DNA of 25,250 bases from Bacteroidota bacterium (GTDB lineage Bacteria; Bacteroidota; Bacteroidia; Sphingobacteriales; Sphingobacteriaceae). The stretch lies in contig JAEYZM010000023.1 of assembly GCA_023427985.1 (NCBI GenBank), positions 1 to 25,250 on the forward strand, in the 5' to 3' direction. Of this stretch, positions 14,904-23,426 are shown one piece after another. The notes beneath the pieces are model-generated. The model did no database searches. It saw only the letters and a program-made list of their open reading frames with translations, and was not told where the DNA came from. Both the position numbers and the translations under genes were made by a program. The first letter of the stretch is position 1. Every line of letters begins with the position of its first letter.

Positions 14904-16802
14904 ATGAAAAGTAAGTATTTACACTATATATACCTTTTAATTGCATTAATTCCATTGGCTTGTAATAAAAATTCTAGCCAACATAGATTAATCCCTCTCG
15001 AAGACTTTTTTAAATCGGCAGAAAAGAGTAACATGTTATTATCGCCTAATGGTAAGTATGTTAGCTTCATTGCCTTATATAAAAATAGGCCCAATGTATT
15101 CCTCCAAGATTTAGGGACGCAGGAGATCCTAAAGATTACGAACGATACATTAATTGGTATCAATAAATATATGTGGTTAAACGATAGCCTTTTGATTTAT
15201 CTTAAAGATATCGATGGAAAAAGTAATTATCATCTTTTTAAAAAGTGTATAAATAAATTAGAGAAAGAGATAGATTTAACTCCTTTTGAAGGTGTTAAAA
15301 TTCAGATCACGAGTAATAATATTTATAGTAATTCTGATATTTTTATTCAGATGAATAAATTAAATCCGAATGTTTTGGATTTATTTAAGATTAATGTTGT
15401 TACGAATAAGATTAGCTTGATTGAAAAAAATCCTGGTAATATTGGTTCATGGTTAGAAGACTTGAATGGTGAGGTTCGATTAAGAGTTGAGACCGATGGT
15501 GTAAATGAAAAAATTTTTTACAAACGTAGTTCTTCATCGGAATATAAATTGGTGCATTCCTTGAATTTTAAAGAGACCTTATTGCCATTAGCATTTACAA
15601 AAGAAGGAAGTAGTATTTATGCATTGTCAAATATTAATCGAGATAAAATAGCATTAGTTGTATTTGACTTAGAAAGTGCAAAAGAAAAGCAAGTGATTTT
15701 TGAACACGATGCAGTGGATGTATCAGATATAAAATTTTCTGAAATCACAAATTCTCCAATCTATGCTGCATATCATACTTCAAAGTATCAAATTAGGGCT
15801 CTTAATACTAAGCTAGATACATTGATTAATTTTTTGAAAAATAGAATTAGTGATGAAAGTTTTTTAATTCTAAATTCTACTAAAAACGAACAAAAATTTT
15901 TAATAAAATCGTACTCTGATCGTTCATTAGGCGAATACTATATATTTGATTACAGTACAAACGCTTTGAACAAAATAGCTAGTACTAAAAATTGGATTGA
16001 CAAAGATATTTTAGCTGAACAAAGAACTATTAGTTATGTAAGTAGAGATAGTCTATACATTAATGCTTATCTAACACTTCCTAAAACTAAACAAGATAAG
16101 TATCCATTAATCGTATGGATAGGATACAATCCTTGGGAAAGAATTAAATGGCAATATAATTCAGAAGTTCAATTTTTAGCAAACCGTGGGTATGCTGTTT
16201 TGCAAGTAAATCATAGAGGCGTTGGTGGTTATGGCAAATACTTTCAACAGAAAGGCTTTCAAGAAATTGGGCGAAAAATGCAAGATGATATAGATGATGG
16301 TGTCAGGTTCTTAATCCGACAAGGAATAGTAGACAGTACAAGAATTGGAACTATGGGATATAGTTTGGGCGGATTTGCCGCATTAAATGCATGTGTTCGA
16401 GATTCTAATTTATATAAATGCGCAGTATCCTATTCAGGTTATCTAAACCTATTTTCTTACGTTAAAACTATTCCACCATATTACCATCAATATCTGGAGA
16501 TGATTTACGAAATGTTGGGGAATCCAGAAAAAGATTCTGAGTATTTCAAATCGGTTTCTCCAATTTTTAATTCAGAAAAAATTAAAGCTTCTGTATTTAT
16601 TGCACATGGTCAAAACGACAACCGTGTAAGTACCGATGAAGTGAATCGATTTGTCAAAAGTCTTCAAAAACAAAATCAACATGTACAATACTTATATATC
16701 ACTGGAGAAGGCCATGGTTTTAGAAAGTTAGAAAATAAGTATACCTTGTATCACGAGATAGAAAAGTTTTTAGAGACTAAGCTAAAAACCATTAATGAAT
16801 AA
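14904..16802 (+). CDS. Prolyl oligopeptidase family (S9) peptidase, lipoprotein
   Basis: A 632-residue serine peptidase of the S9 (dipeptidyl/acylaminoacyl peptidase) group. The first 20 residues form a lipoprotein signal with lipobox IPLAC (Cys20), so it should be anchored outside the inner membrane. Residues about 30-370 are a divergent beta-propeller (LSPNGKYVSF, DLGTQEILKIT, WLNDSLLIYL), and about 380-630 an alpha/beta hydrolase. The catalytic triad is complete: Ser487 in GYSLGG, Asp572 in HGQNDNRV and His604 in GEGHGF. The region NHRGVGGYGKYF before the nucleophile elbow is typical of S9. The elbow reads GYSLGG rather than the more usual GxSYGG. The 3' end overlaps the histidine kinase gene by 8 bp, so peptidase and sensor are probably made together. 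The substrate is unknown, presumably short peptides. Confidence 0.92.
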   Translation: MKSKYLHYIYLLIALIPLACNKNSSQHRLIPLEDFFKSAEKSNMLLSPNGKYVSFIALYKNRPNVFLQDLGTQEILKITNDTLIGINKYMWLNDSLLIYLKDIDGKSNYHLFKKCINKLEKEIDLTPFEGVKIQITSNNIYSNSDIFIQMNKLNPNVLDLFKINVVTNKISLIEKNPGNIGSWLEDLNGEVRLRVETDGVNEKIFYKRSSSSEYKLVHSLNFKETLLPLAFTKEGSSIYALSNINRDKIALVVFDLESAKEKQVIFEHDAVDVSDIKFSEITNSPIYAAYHTSKYQIRALNTKLDTLINFLKNRISDESFLILNSTKNEQKFLIKSYSDRSLGEYYIFDYSTNALNKIASTKNWIDKDILAEQRTISYVSRDSLYINAYLTLPKTKQDKYPLIVWIGYNPWERIKWQYNSEVQFLANRGYAVLQVNHRGVGGYGKYFQQKGFQEIGRKMQDDIDDGVRFLIRQGIVDSTRIGTMGYSLGGFAALNACVRDSNLYKCAVSYSGYLNLFSYVKTIPPYYHQYLEMIYEMLGNPEKDSEYFKSVSPIFNSEKIKASVFIAHGQNDNRVSTDEVNRFVKSLQKQNQHVQYLYITGEGHGFRKLENKYTLYHEIEKFLETKLKTINE

Positions 16803-18471
16803 GAAGCAAAAAAATTCCTATAGAAGAAATTATGCCTTAATACCAATATTTATTGTGGTATTAACAATCACTTTCTTTATTGCATTATTTTTTGGTTATA
16901 AGTTTACTCAAAAGGTTATTGAGTCGCAGTTCGTAACAGATAAGGTTGAAGTGCTTGATGAAGCATTAAAGCCTTATAATGATTTTATTTTTACTAAGAT
17001 TCCTCAAATATCACTATATCAAGGTTATTTAGATTCTGTTTCCGTAAAGAGTTTATCGGGCAATTATTTTAGGAACTATCCAATAATTGAAAGCATTACT
17101 TTTTATGATATTGAAGTGGGGAATATTCCTATAGAAGATGGATTCCGACAAGACAATTTTTCTATAGGGGTGAAATCTGTTTATAACATTAATAAAGACA
17201 AAAACGATTTGCCAATTTTACAGCTTAAATTTAAGAAAAAAGAGTATGGTGAATTTTTAGGAAAAGATGTCAATGATTTTAGTAGGTCAATATTAAAATT
17301 TTCGAATTACATCAATAATTACGATTCTACAAAGGAAATTAGTCCAGATTTAGTTTTTAAAGTTTTTTATGCATTTAATGATAAGCAAGTAAGTTTCGTG
17401 AATGTGCCTAGTGAAACTGAAATAAAAATTTATCATCAATTGGTTACCGAAGAAGTCAATCGAATCATGGCTTACGATCAGGATTTAATTACCTTTCAGT
17501 TGGATCCCAATAAACTACCGATCGTAAACAATAATCCATATTTGTATGAAAATATATTATTGCGTCCAGTAACATTCGATTCATTGATGAACGACAAGCG
17601 GTACTTTACTACTGGGATTTCATTACCAGGTGCATTCTCCGATTATCAGTTGTATTTTATCTCATCAAGAGAGTTTGTCAATAAGAGAATAGGAATGTTG
17701 TTTACACCTATAGCTATTGGTATTCTAGCCGTGTATTTAATTATGTTATTCATTGCGATTTTAATATATAGGAACCTAAATATTAATGCAAAACTTTTCA
17801 AACTCCAATACGACTTTGTCAATAATTTAACACATGAGTTCAAGACACCTGTGAGCGTTATAAAAATTGCTGCAAATAATATTAAAAACCAAAAGGTGTT
17901 GAATGAAAAAGATAAAGAATTGTATGGAAGAATACTTGATGAGGAAGCCGATAAGTTAAATGATTTAATGAATAAATTACTTTCATTAACTCAACTCGAA
18001 AATAGGTCCTTAATTGTGAAGAAGGAGCAGATTGATTTGTACGAATTCTGCAGAGACATTGTAGATGCTTATAATATCAAATACACAGATTTTAAAATCG
18101 AATACAGTGTGCAAAATATTCTATATTATAATGGAGATCGGGTATTACTATACAGCTTATTTCAAAACCTAATGGATAATGCGTACAAGTATTCTTATCA
18201 AGACAATAGAAAATTACAAATAAAAATTAAACGAGTTAAACAGCAATTGTTATTATTATTCATCGATAGTGGAATTGGTATTCCAGCCGAGGAAATCAAT
18301 AATGTCTTCAATAAATTTTACCGAATCGAAAATCAATTCAATCAACAAGGAAGCGTTGGCATAGGCTTGGCTTTCTGTAAGGAAGTGGTTAAATTTATGA
18401 AAGGAGAGATAAGCGTTCGAAGTGAACTGGGTAAGGGTTCTGAGTTTAAAATTGTCTTACCAATTGATTAG
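16795..18471 (+). CDS. Membrane sensor histidine kinase
   Basis: A 558-residue two-component sensor. There are two membrane helices, about 14-35 and 302-325, with a periplasmic sensor domain of about 265 residues between them that I do not recognise. The second helix leads almost directly into the kinase with no room for a HAMP domain. Kinase motifs are complete: H-box FVNNLTHEFKTPVSV with His347, N-box NLMDNAYKYS (458-467), G1 box DSGIGIP (491-497), F-box FNKFYRI and G2 box GSVGIGLAF (519-527). It starts inside the last 8 bp of the S9 peptidase gene and is followed 73 nt later by an OmpR-type regulator, the obvious partner. The signal is not visible from sequence; the coupling to an exported peptidase suggests a peptide or envelope-stress cue. 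Confidence 0.94.
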   Translation: MNKKQKNSYRRNYALIPIFIVVLTITFFIALFFGYKFTQKVIESQFVTDKVEVLDEALKPYNDFIFTKIPQISLYQGYLDSVSVKSLSGNYFRNYPIIESITFYDIEVGNIPIEDGFRQDNFSIGVKSVYNINKDKNDLPILQLKFKKKEYGEFLGKDVNDFSRSILKFSNYINNYDSTKEISPDLVFKVFYAFNDKQVSFVNVPSETEIKIYHQLVTEEVNRIMAYDQDLITFQLDPNKLPIVNNNPYLYENILLRPVTFDSLMNDKRYFTTGISLPGAFSDYQLYFISSREFVNKRIGMLFTPIAIGILAVYLIMLFIAILIYRNLNINAKLFKLQYDFVNNLTHEFKTPVSVIKIAANNIKNQKVLNEKDKELYGRILDEEADKLNDLMNKLLSLTQLENRSLIVKKEQIDLYEFCRDIVDAYNIKYTDFKIEYSVQNILYYNGDRVLLYSLFQNLMDNAYKYSYQDNRKLQIKIKRVKQQLLLLFIDSGIGIPAEEINNVFNKFYRIENQFNQQGSVGIGLAFCKEVVKFMKGEISVRSELGKGSEFKIVLPID

Positions 18472-18521
18472 CCTATACTTATTCGCATAAAATTTTTACA
18501 TTTATATACTATTATATTATT

Positions 18522-18529
18522 TAATTTCG
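18522..18529 (+). promoter_or_regulatory. Possible -7 box before the response regulator
   Basis: TAATTTCG differs from TAnnTTTG at one fixed base and ends 15 nt before the ATG. It may allow the regulator to be made separately from the kinase. The same TTTAATTTCG string occurs at 3271-3280, upstream of the M1 peptidase. Weak evidence. Confidence 0.3.
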
Positions 18530-18544
18530 CCCAAAATTAACACT

Positions 18545-19237
18545 ATGGAAAAGTCTCAAGTAAAAATAGCAATTGTTGAAGACGACAGTAATTTAAGATT
18601 TTTAGTAAGTCAAAGAATAGCCTCTGAAGGATACCAAGTATTGGAAGCTGCAGATGGTAATTCTGGTGAAGAGCTTATTTTGAAAGAGCAACCTCATATT
18701 GTTTTATTGGATTGGATGCTACCCGGTAAAACCGGATCGGATGTTTGTACATCTGTTCGCCAGCAAGACTATTCGGGAATCGTTATAATGGTTACAGCCA
18801 AATCTCAGGATGTCGATAAAATTGATGCTTATGGTTTTGGTGTCACAGATTACATCACGAAACCTTTCAATATGGAAGTATTGATGGCGCTATTAGAGAA
18901 TAAGGTGAAATTTATTGTAAATTCTGATAAGTCAGATGTAATCAAATTTGCAAATATGGAACATCATCCGAGTATCCATATGCTAATTCGTGAAGGCAAG
19001 AAAGTAGAACTTACAATTTTAGAAAATAGAATTCTATTATACTTTCTGAAAAACATGAATAAGGTAATCAACAGAGATGAATTGATGATGGTTGTTTGGG
19101 GCTATAATTCCGATGTAAACACTCGTACCTTAGACATGCATATTGTGCGCCTAAGAAAGAAAATAGAAAACAATCCAGAGCAACCAACATTATTACAAAC
19201 AGTACGCGGATTGGGCTATAAATTTGTATTGGAATAA
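18545..19237 (+). CDS. OmpR/PhoB-family response regulator
   Basis: A 230-residue DNA-binding regulator. The receiver domain (about 5-120) has the acidic pocket VEDD (Asp13, Asp14), phospho-acceptor Asp56 in LLDWMLPG, Thr84 in VTAKS and Lys106 in ITKPF, all intact. The winged-helix output domain (about 135-229) shows LTILENRILLYFLKN, the recognition-helix region NTRTLDMHIVRLRKKIE and the wing QTVRGLGYKF, the standard C-terminal ending. It lies 73 nt downstream of the sensor kinase and is almost certainly its partner. Target genes are unknown; the S9 peptidase upstream is a candidate for autoregulation. It converges on the DUF6265-like gene with only 8 nt between stop codons and no visible terminator. 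Confidence 0.95.
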   Translation: MEKSQVKIAIVEDDSNLRFLVSQRIASEGYQVLEAADGNSGEELILKEQPHIVLLDWMLPGKTGSDVCTSVRQQDYSGIVIMVTAKSQDVDKIDAYGFGVTDYITKPFNMEVLMALLENKVKFIVNSDKSDVIKFANMEHHPSIHMLIREGKKVELTILENRILLYFLKNMNKVINRDELMMVVWGYNSDVNTRTLDMHIVRLRKKIENNPEQPTLLQTVRGLGYKFVLE

Positions 19238-19245
19238 TTATAGTA

Positions 19246-19722
19246 CTATTTTCCGTATCTATATTCTTCAAATTGCTCTTCGCCATCTACGGTGCCTTCG
19301 ATTCTTGCAAACAATGAATCTTTAGCTAGTTTTTTGTAAATGATGCGTTGAGGGAAATCGTGGTTTACGTTTTCAAAAACAGCTTGACCTTGATTATCAA
19401 CCAATGTAAAATCAGTAGTCTCTGCATCGTTCACAGTCACAGAATAGGTGAGCAAACCGTTCATGTATCCAATTTCTGCGTTCTCAGAAAAAGTTGTATC
19501 CCCTTCAGGTGAAATTGCATAAGCATGCCCAATATATGTCGAATCGTTCAAAGAGTTCCATTCTTCATAAAGTATTCCTTCCTCCGTTGGACTCTTCCAA
19601 GTACCTAACATCCACTTTAGAGATTTGATGTCGTTGTCCGATTTGTTAGTACATCCTTCAAGAACGAAAAGGGAACAGGTACTTATTATAAGTATTGAAC
19701 CGGAAATTGCTGGGCTTTTCAT
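19246..19722 (-). CDS. DUF6265-like putative lipoprotein
   Basis: A 158-residue protein when started at the ATG at 19720-19722. A lipoprotein signal with lipobox LEGC (Cys24) is followed by a small beta-rich domain. The order LKWMLGTWKS, YEEWNSLNDSTYIGHAY, GDTTFSENAEIGY and FENVNHDFPQRIIYKK matches what I know of the DUF6265 family, of unknown function and probably lipocalin/THAP4-like in fold (inference). The open frame reaches back to 19761, but that extension contains a full promoter, which argues for the internal start. It follows the UbiA-like gene but appears to have its own transcription start. Confidence 0.82.
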   Translation of the reverse strand: MKSPAISGSILIISTCSLFVLEGCTNKSDNDIKSLKWMLGTWKSPTEEGILYEEWNSLNDSTYIGHAYAISPEGDTTFSENAEIGYMNGLLTYSVTVNDAETTDFTLVDNQGQAVFENVNHDFPQRIIYKKLAKDSLFARIEGTVDGEEQFEEYRYGK

Positions 19723-19738
19723 ATTTAATTTAGTTACA

Positions 19739-19770
19739 CAAAGGTATTTATAATTTAACATTTATAACAA
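19739..19770 (-). promoter_or_regulatory. Complete Bacteroidota promoter for the DUF6265-like gene
   Basis: On the minus strand the -7 box is TACCTTTG (19739-19746), a full match to TAnnTTTG, 16 nt from the ATG. A -33 TTG at 19768-19770 lies 21 nt further upstream, the accepted spacing. The -33 element lies in the last codons of the UbiA-like gene. Confidence 0.65.
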
Positions 19771-20592
19771 GTATTTTGTTATATAAAATATAGGTAATTG
19801 TAAAATTAATAAGCCATCTAGCAGAACCAAATATTGAAAATCTCCTTTAGATCTATGAATGTTCGCAATCACAGCAATAGCAACTAAGCTGCTACAGATG
19901 ACAGTGATACTTTCGGCAGTAAAGCCATTGATTAGCATCTGCATCGACATACAAAAAAGAAAGAGGAGGATTGAGACTAATTGAGTGCCTTTTACACCAA
20001 TCAAACTGGGGATCGTTTTTAAATTACTTTCCTTATCCTGCTCAAAATCTCTGATATCAAATGGCAATGTTAATGCAATTATCCAAATGAATTTTAGAGC
20101 AAAACGTGTATACTGAATTTCTTGTAGCGGTATTTTATTTTCAATAGCAATCTGTACGTTGCACAGCATTACCCATACGAAAGAAATTATGAACACTTTT
20201 AAATACGGCAAGCTCCTGAATCCTTTGAAGCCCCAGTTTTCAAAAGGTAAATGATACAATAATGTAAGGCCTGCTGTTAACACAATTAAAACTTTATGTT
20301 GTATTCCTAAAAATGTATATGCCGATGCAGAAGCACTAAGAAACATTATACCGTGTACCAAACTGGAATGTGTATTCATCCATTCAATACGCGGATTTTT
20401 GAAACTACCCGATTTATTAGGGTATCCAACTGCAAAGAGGTAAGCTACAATGGTGCTAAAAAATACAAAAGCCAAGTACTTGTAATCGAATGGTATTTCA
20501 TGAATTTGAAAAAATAATGCCGACTGTGCAGTTGCAGCTAAACCGATAAAGATATTGGAGTATATCAAAAAGTCTTGAAACTTTTTAAGCAT
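19762..20592 (-). CDS. UbiA-like integral membrane protein with one aspartate motif
   Basis: A 276-residue polytopic membrane protein with about 8-9 hydrophobic helices. Residues 178-191 read FDIRDFEQDKESNL, a full DxxDxxxD motif (Asp179, Asp182, Asp186), followed by KTIPSLIGVKG, which is characteristic of the second aspartate motif of UbiA prenyltransferases. The first motif, NDxxDxxxD after helix 2, is absent: the matching region (VGYPNKSGSFKNPR, 55-68) has no aspartate. UbiA enzymes transfer prenyl groups using Mg2+ held by both motifs, so activity as a standard prenyltransferase is doubtful. I recall a group of Bacteroidota UbiA-like proteins with this layout and no known function. It starts 8 nt after the metallophosphoesterase stop and is likely co-transcribed with it. 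Confidence 0.78.
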   Translation of the reverse strand: MLKKFQDFLIYSNIFIGLAATAQSALFFQIHEIPFDYKYLAFVFFSTIVAYLFAVGYPNKSGSFKNPRIEWMNTHSSLVHGIMFLSASASAYTFLGIQHKVLIVLTAGLTLLYHLPFENWGFKGFRSLPYLKVFIISFVWVMLCNVQIAIENKIPLQEIQYTRFALKFIWIIALTLPFDIRDFEQDKESNLKTIPSLIGVKGTQLVSILLFLFCMSMQMLINGFTAESITVICSSLVAIAVIANIHRSKGDFQYLVLLDGLLILQLPIFYITKYLL

Positions 20593-20600
20593 CTACAAAC

Positions 20601-21902
20601 TTACGCAGATTTTAATTCAAAAATTGTAATCTCGGGTAAAATGCCTATTCGACCTGGATAACCTAAGAATCCATAACCAACATTTACATATAATTTTTGA
20701 TCTGCTTCTTCATAAAGTCCCGACCATTCAGGATATACATATTGTGCCGGACTCCATTTGAAATCTCCAAACTCAATTCCAAATTGCATTCCATGTGTAT
20801 GGCCTGCAAACATCATGTCGATGTCCTTATGATCCTTTAAAACTTGAGCTCTCCAATGACTTGGGTCATGCGATAATAATAGTTTTACAGCTGCTTCGTC
20901 CGTTTCTTTTTTTGCTTTTACCAAATCACCTTTCCTTGGGAAACGCATATTCGCACCCCAATTTTCAACTCCAATGATTGCTAATTTATCGCCCGATTGT
21001 TCAATAATTCTGTTCTCATTCAAAAGCAAATCCCATCCCATGTTTTTATGAACTTCATATAAATCGCTTAAGTTTTTCTTCTTCGCTTTCTCCGATGGCC
21101 ATTGGTGATAATCGCCATAATCGTGGTTGCCTAAAATCGAGTAAACTCCCATCGGCGCCTTCACTTTATCGAAGATATTCGAATAATCACGCATTTCAGA
21201 AGTTTGATCGTTTACTAAATCGCCTGTGAAAAATACGATATCGCATTTCTCTGCATTTAATAGATCAACACCTCCTTGCACCGCAACTTTATCGTAAAAA
21301 CTTCCCGAATGCACATCGGATATCTGTCCAATTTTTAATCCATCGAAACTTTTCGGCAGATTTCTAAGAATAATTTTTTTACGTTTTACCTGATAATCGT
21401 AAACATTTTTAGAAATCATTCCATAGTTCATGGTTACAAATGGTAAACCTGCCATCACTAAGCCTGTCTTACTTATGAACTCAGATCTACTGATTGCATT
21501 TTCTTTTTTCAATGGAGCAATAGGTTCACTAGCCGTCACTACATCGGCAATCAATTCTTCCTTGTTTATAGTATTTCGTTTTATGCCGATGGTACGGGCA
21601 ATAAAAACAAATGCTCTTCTTATATCGTCTATTAATAAGAAAGGCAATGCAAAGGCTTTTGAAAAATAATGGATGAAAAACCAAATGAAAATTACCGTGC
21701 GTAATATTCTAGGAATAGAAAATAAAATTCCAGAAATCATGCCTGAAATCGTTAAGAGCACGATGATCCAATAAGCATATACTACTATCGCTTTTCTTCT
21801 TGTCGACTTGAAATTGAAGGATGCTTTAATTGCTTGTAATACATAAAAGTCGATTGCAAACAAGACCACACATAATATTAATAAATTTAAAAACCGCTCC
21901 AT
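20601..21902 (-). CDS. Membrane-anchored calcineurin-like metallophosphoesterase
   Basis: A 433-residue protein counted from the ATG at 21900-21902; a TTG at 21911 is in frame but less likely. The N-terminal part has three membrane helices (about 3-25, 40-60, 66-90), then a linker with a degenerate SRSEFISKTG and a further hydrophobic stretch (about 146-160). The catalytic domain (about 175-430) has all metal motifs: DVH (Asp196, His198), GDLV (Asp228), GNHD (Asn259, His260), LSHDPSHW and GHTHGMQF, with two-metal phosphoesterase chemistry. Architecture is that of YkuE/YaeI-type enzymes, some of which act on lipid-linked phosphates such as UDP-diacylglucosamine. The degenerate Tat-like element suggests the active site is outside the cytoplasm, but this is inference. 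It starts 14 nt after the AAA ATPase gene and is followed 8 nt later by the UbiA-like gene. Confidence 0.9.
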   Translation of the reverse strand: MERFLNLLILCVVLFAIDFYVLQAIKASFNFKSTRRKAIVVYAYWIIVLLTISGMISGILFSIPRILRTVIFIWFFIHYFSKAFALPFLLIDDIRRAFVFIARTIGIKRNTINKEELIADVVTASEPIAPLKKENAISRSEFISKTGLVMAGLPFVTMNYGMISKNVYDYQVKRKKIILRNLPKSFDGLKIGQISDVHSGSFYDKVAVQGGVDLLNAEKCDIVFFTGDLVNDQTSEMRDYSNIFDKVKAPMGVYSILGNHDYGDYHQWPSEKAKKKNLSDLYEVHKNMGWDLLLNENRIIEQSGDKLAIIGVENWGANMRFPRKGDLVKAKKETDEAAVKLLLSHDPSHWRAQVLKDHKDIDMMFAGHTHGMQFGIEFGDFKWSPAQYVYPEWSGLYEEADQKLYVNVGYGFLGYPGRIGILPEITIFELKSA

Positions 21903-21916
21903 CGTTTGCAAATATA

Positions 21917-23425
21917 CTATCTAAAATTACTATCGATATCAAAATCTTCATCGTCGTTCAAGGCGCTTCCAAACAAGGTGTTGAACATGTCTTTGAATTC
22001 GTAACCATTGTCTAAATAATTTTTGCTGATGAGCGAGTATTCCGACAATGCATGAAGGCTCATTTCCATCAAAAATAATTTTAATGATTCTTCAATTTTT
22101 TTATTACTCTTTAGAACGAGTTCTTCCAAACCAGGAATTGCTTCTAATCGATTTTTGTATTCCTTATTGCTTAAGTCGTCCAAGATATTCATCTGATTCC
22201 CTTCTGCAAACCAATTGATGATTTCTTGATAAGGATTTTTCTCTTTTGTCTTCTTAGACTTTTCTGGATCTGGTAGATATTCTACGATTGTATTTTTTAT
22301 AGCTTTACCAATTAAAATATGCGCTACTTTTGCTGGTCCTTCCAGTTCCCCTTCATAGACCAGTTCTATTTTACCTGTGATACTCGGTAATACTCCAAGA
22401 AAATCTGTGATTCTAATGCTAGTCTCTTTCTCCCCATTCAATAACATTCTTCTCTCCGCAGTGCTCACTAAATTTTCAAAAGCACTAATTGTTAACCTTG
22501 CAGAAACTCCACTTTTCTTATCGATGTACTCACTATTTCTAGCTTCAAATGCAATTTGTTCAATCAGTATTTTTGCAATGTCATTTACACGTACTGATTT
22601 TTTTTGTGCTTGATCTAAATCTGCTTCCTGTTCTGTGATAGCTTTTGAAATTTCTACTGTTTTTGGATAATGCGTTAGAATTTGACTTTCGATCCTATCC
22701 TTCAAAGGTGTTACAATACTACCTCTGTTCGTATAATCCTCTGGATTAGCAGTGAATACAAATTGTATGTCTAATGGCAATCTCAATTTGAATCCCCTAA
22801 TTTGAATGTCCTTTTCTTGAAGTATATTGAACAATGCCACTTGAATTCTTGCTTGCAAATCGGGCAACTCATTAATTACAAATATTTGTCGATGTGTACG
22901 CGGAATTAAACCGTAGTGAATCACACGTTCGTCTGCGTAGGAAAGTTTTTGAGCCGCTGCTTTAATAGGATCTATATCGCCAATTAAGTCGGCAACTGTT
23001 ACATCTGGTGTTGCAAGCTTTTCTGTATAACGTTCCGATCGGTGCATCCAAGCTATCGGAGTTTTATCTCCCAATTCATTTATAGTATTAATACCATACC
23101 AAGAAATTGGATTAAATGGATCGTCATATAATTCTGAACCATCGATATAAGGAATGTACTCATCCAGTAGTTCGATGATGGAGCGTGCAATTCTTGTTTT
23201 TGCTTGACCTCTTAAACCTAAAAGTAAAATATTGTGCTTCGATAAAATTGCAGTTTGAATTTCAGGGATCACGGTGTCGTCGAATCCCAAAATTCCATCG
23301 AAACTTTTTTCTTTCTTTTTCAATCGCTCAATTAAATTATCGCGCAATTCTTGCTTAATGCTTTTCGATTGGTAGCCCGATTTTTTTAGTTCGCCAAATG
23401 TTTTTATGTTGAGTAATTTATTCAT
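21917..23425 (-). CDS. MoxR/Mg-chelatase-like AAA+ ATPase
   Basis: A 502-residue AAA+ protein. Walker A is GLRGQAKT (70-77, Lys76). The Walker B region reads FVINELPDL, with Asn185 where Asp is usual and Glu186 kept. Then come a sensor region FTANPEDYTNRG (224-235) and KDRIESQ with a candidate arginine finger Arg244. The string GLIPRTHRQIFVINELPDL and the insert after it mark it as belonging to the ChlI-like ATPases that pair with VWA proteins, not a true magnesium chelatase, as no chelatase H subunit or chlorophyll gene is present. The C-terminal part (from about 380) is helical and ends very acidic (NDDEDFDID). The VWA gene ends 1 nt upstream, so the two are almost certainly one complex. 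Target unknown; such pairs remodel or activate partner proteins. Confidence 0.9.
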   Translation of the reverse strand: MNKLLNIKTFGELKKSGYQSKSIKQELRDNLIERLKKKEKSFDGILGFDDTVIPEIQTAILSKHNILLLGLRGQAKTRIARSIIELLDEYIPYIDGSELYDDPFNPISWYGINTINELGDKTPIAWMHRSERYTEKLATPDVTVADLIGDIDPIKAAAQKLSYADERVIHYGLIPRTHRQIFVINELPDLQARIQVALFNILQEKDIQIRGFKLRLPLDIQFVFTANPEDYTNRGSIVTPLKDRIESQILTHYPKTVEISKAITEQEADLDQAQKKSVRVNDIAKILIEQIAFEARNSEYIDKKSGVSARLTISAFENLVSTAERRMLLNGEKETSIRITDFLGVLPSITGKIELVYEGELEGPAKVAHILIGKAIKNTIVEYLPDPEKSKKTKEKNPYQEIINWFAEGNQMNILDDLSNKEYKNRLEAIPGLEELVLKSNKKIEESLKLFLMEMSLHALSEYSLISKNYLDNGYEFKDMFNTLFGSALNDDEDFDIDSNFR

Positions 23426-23426
23426 C

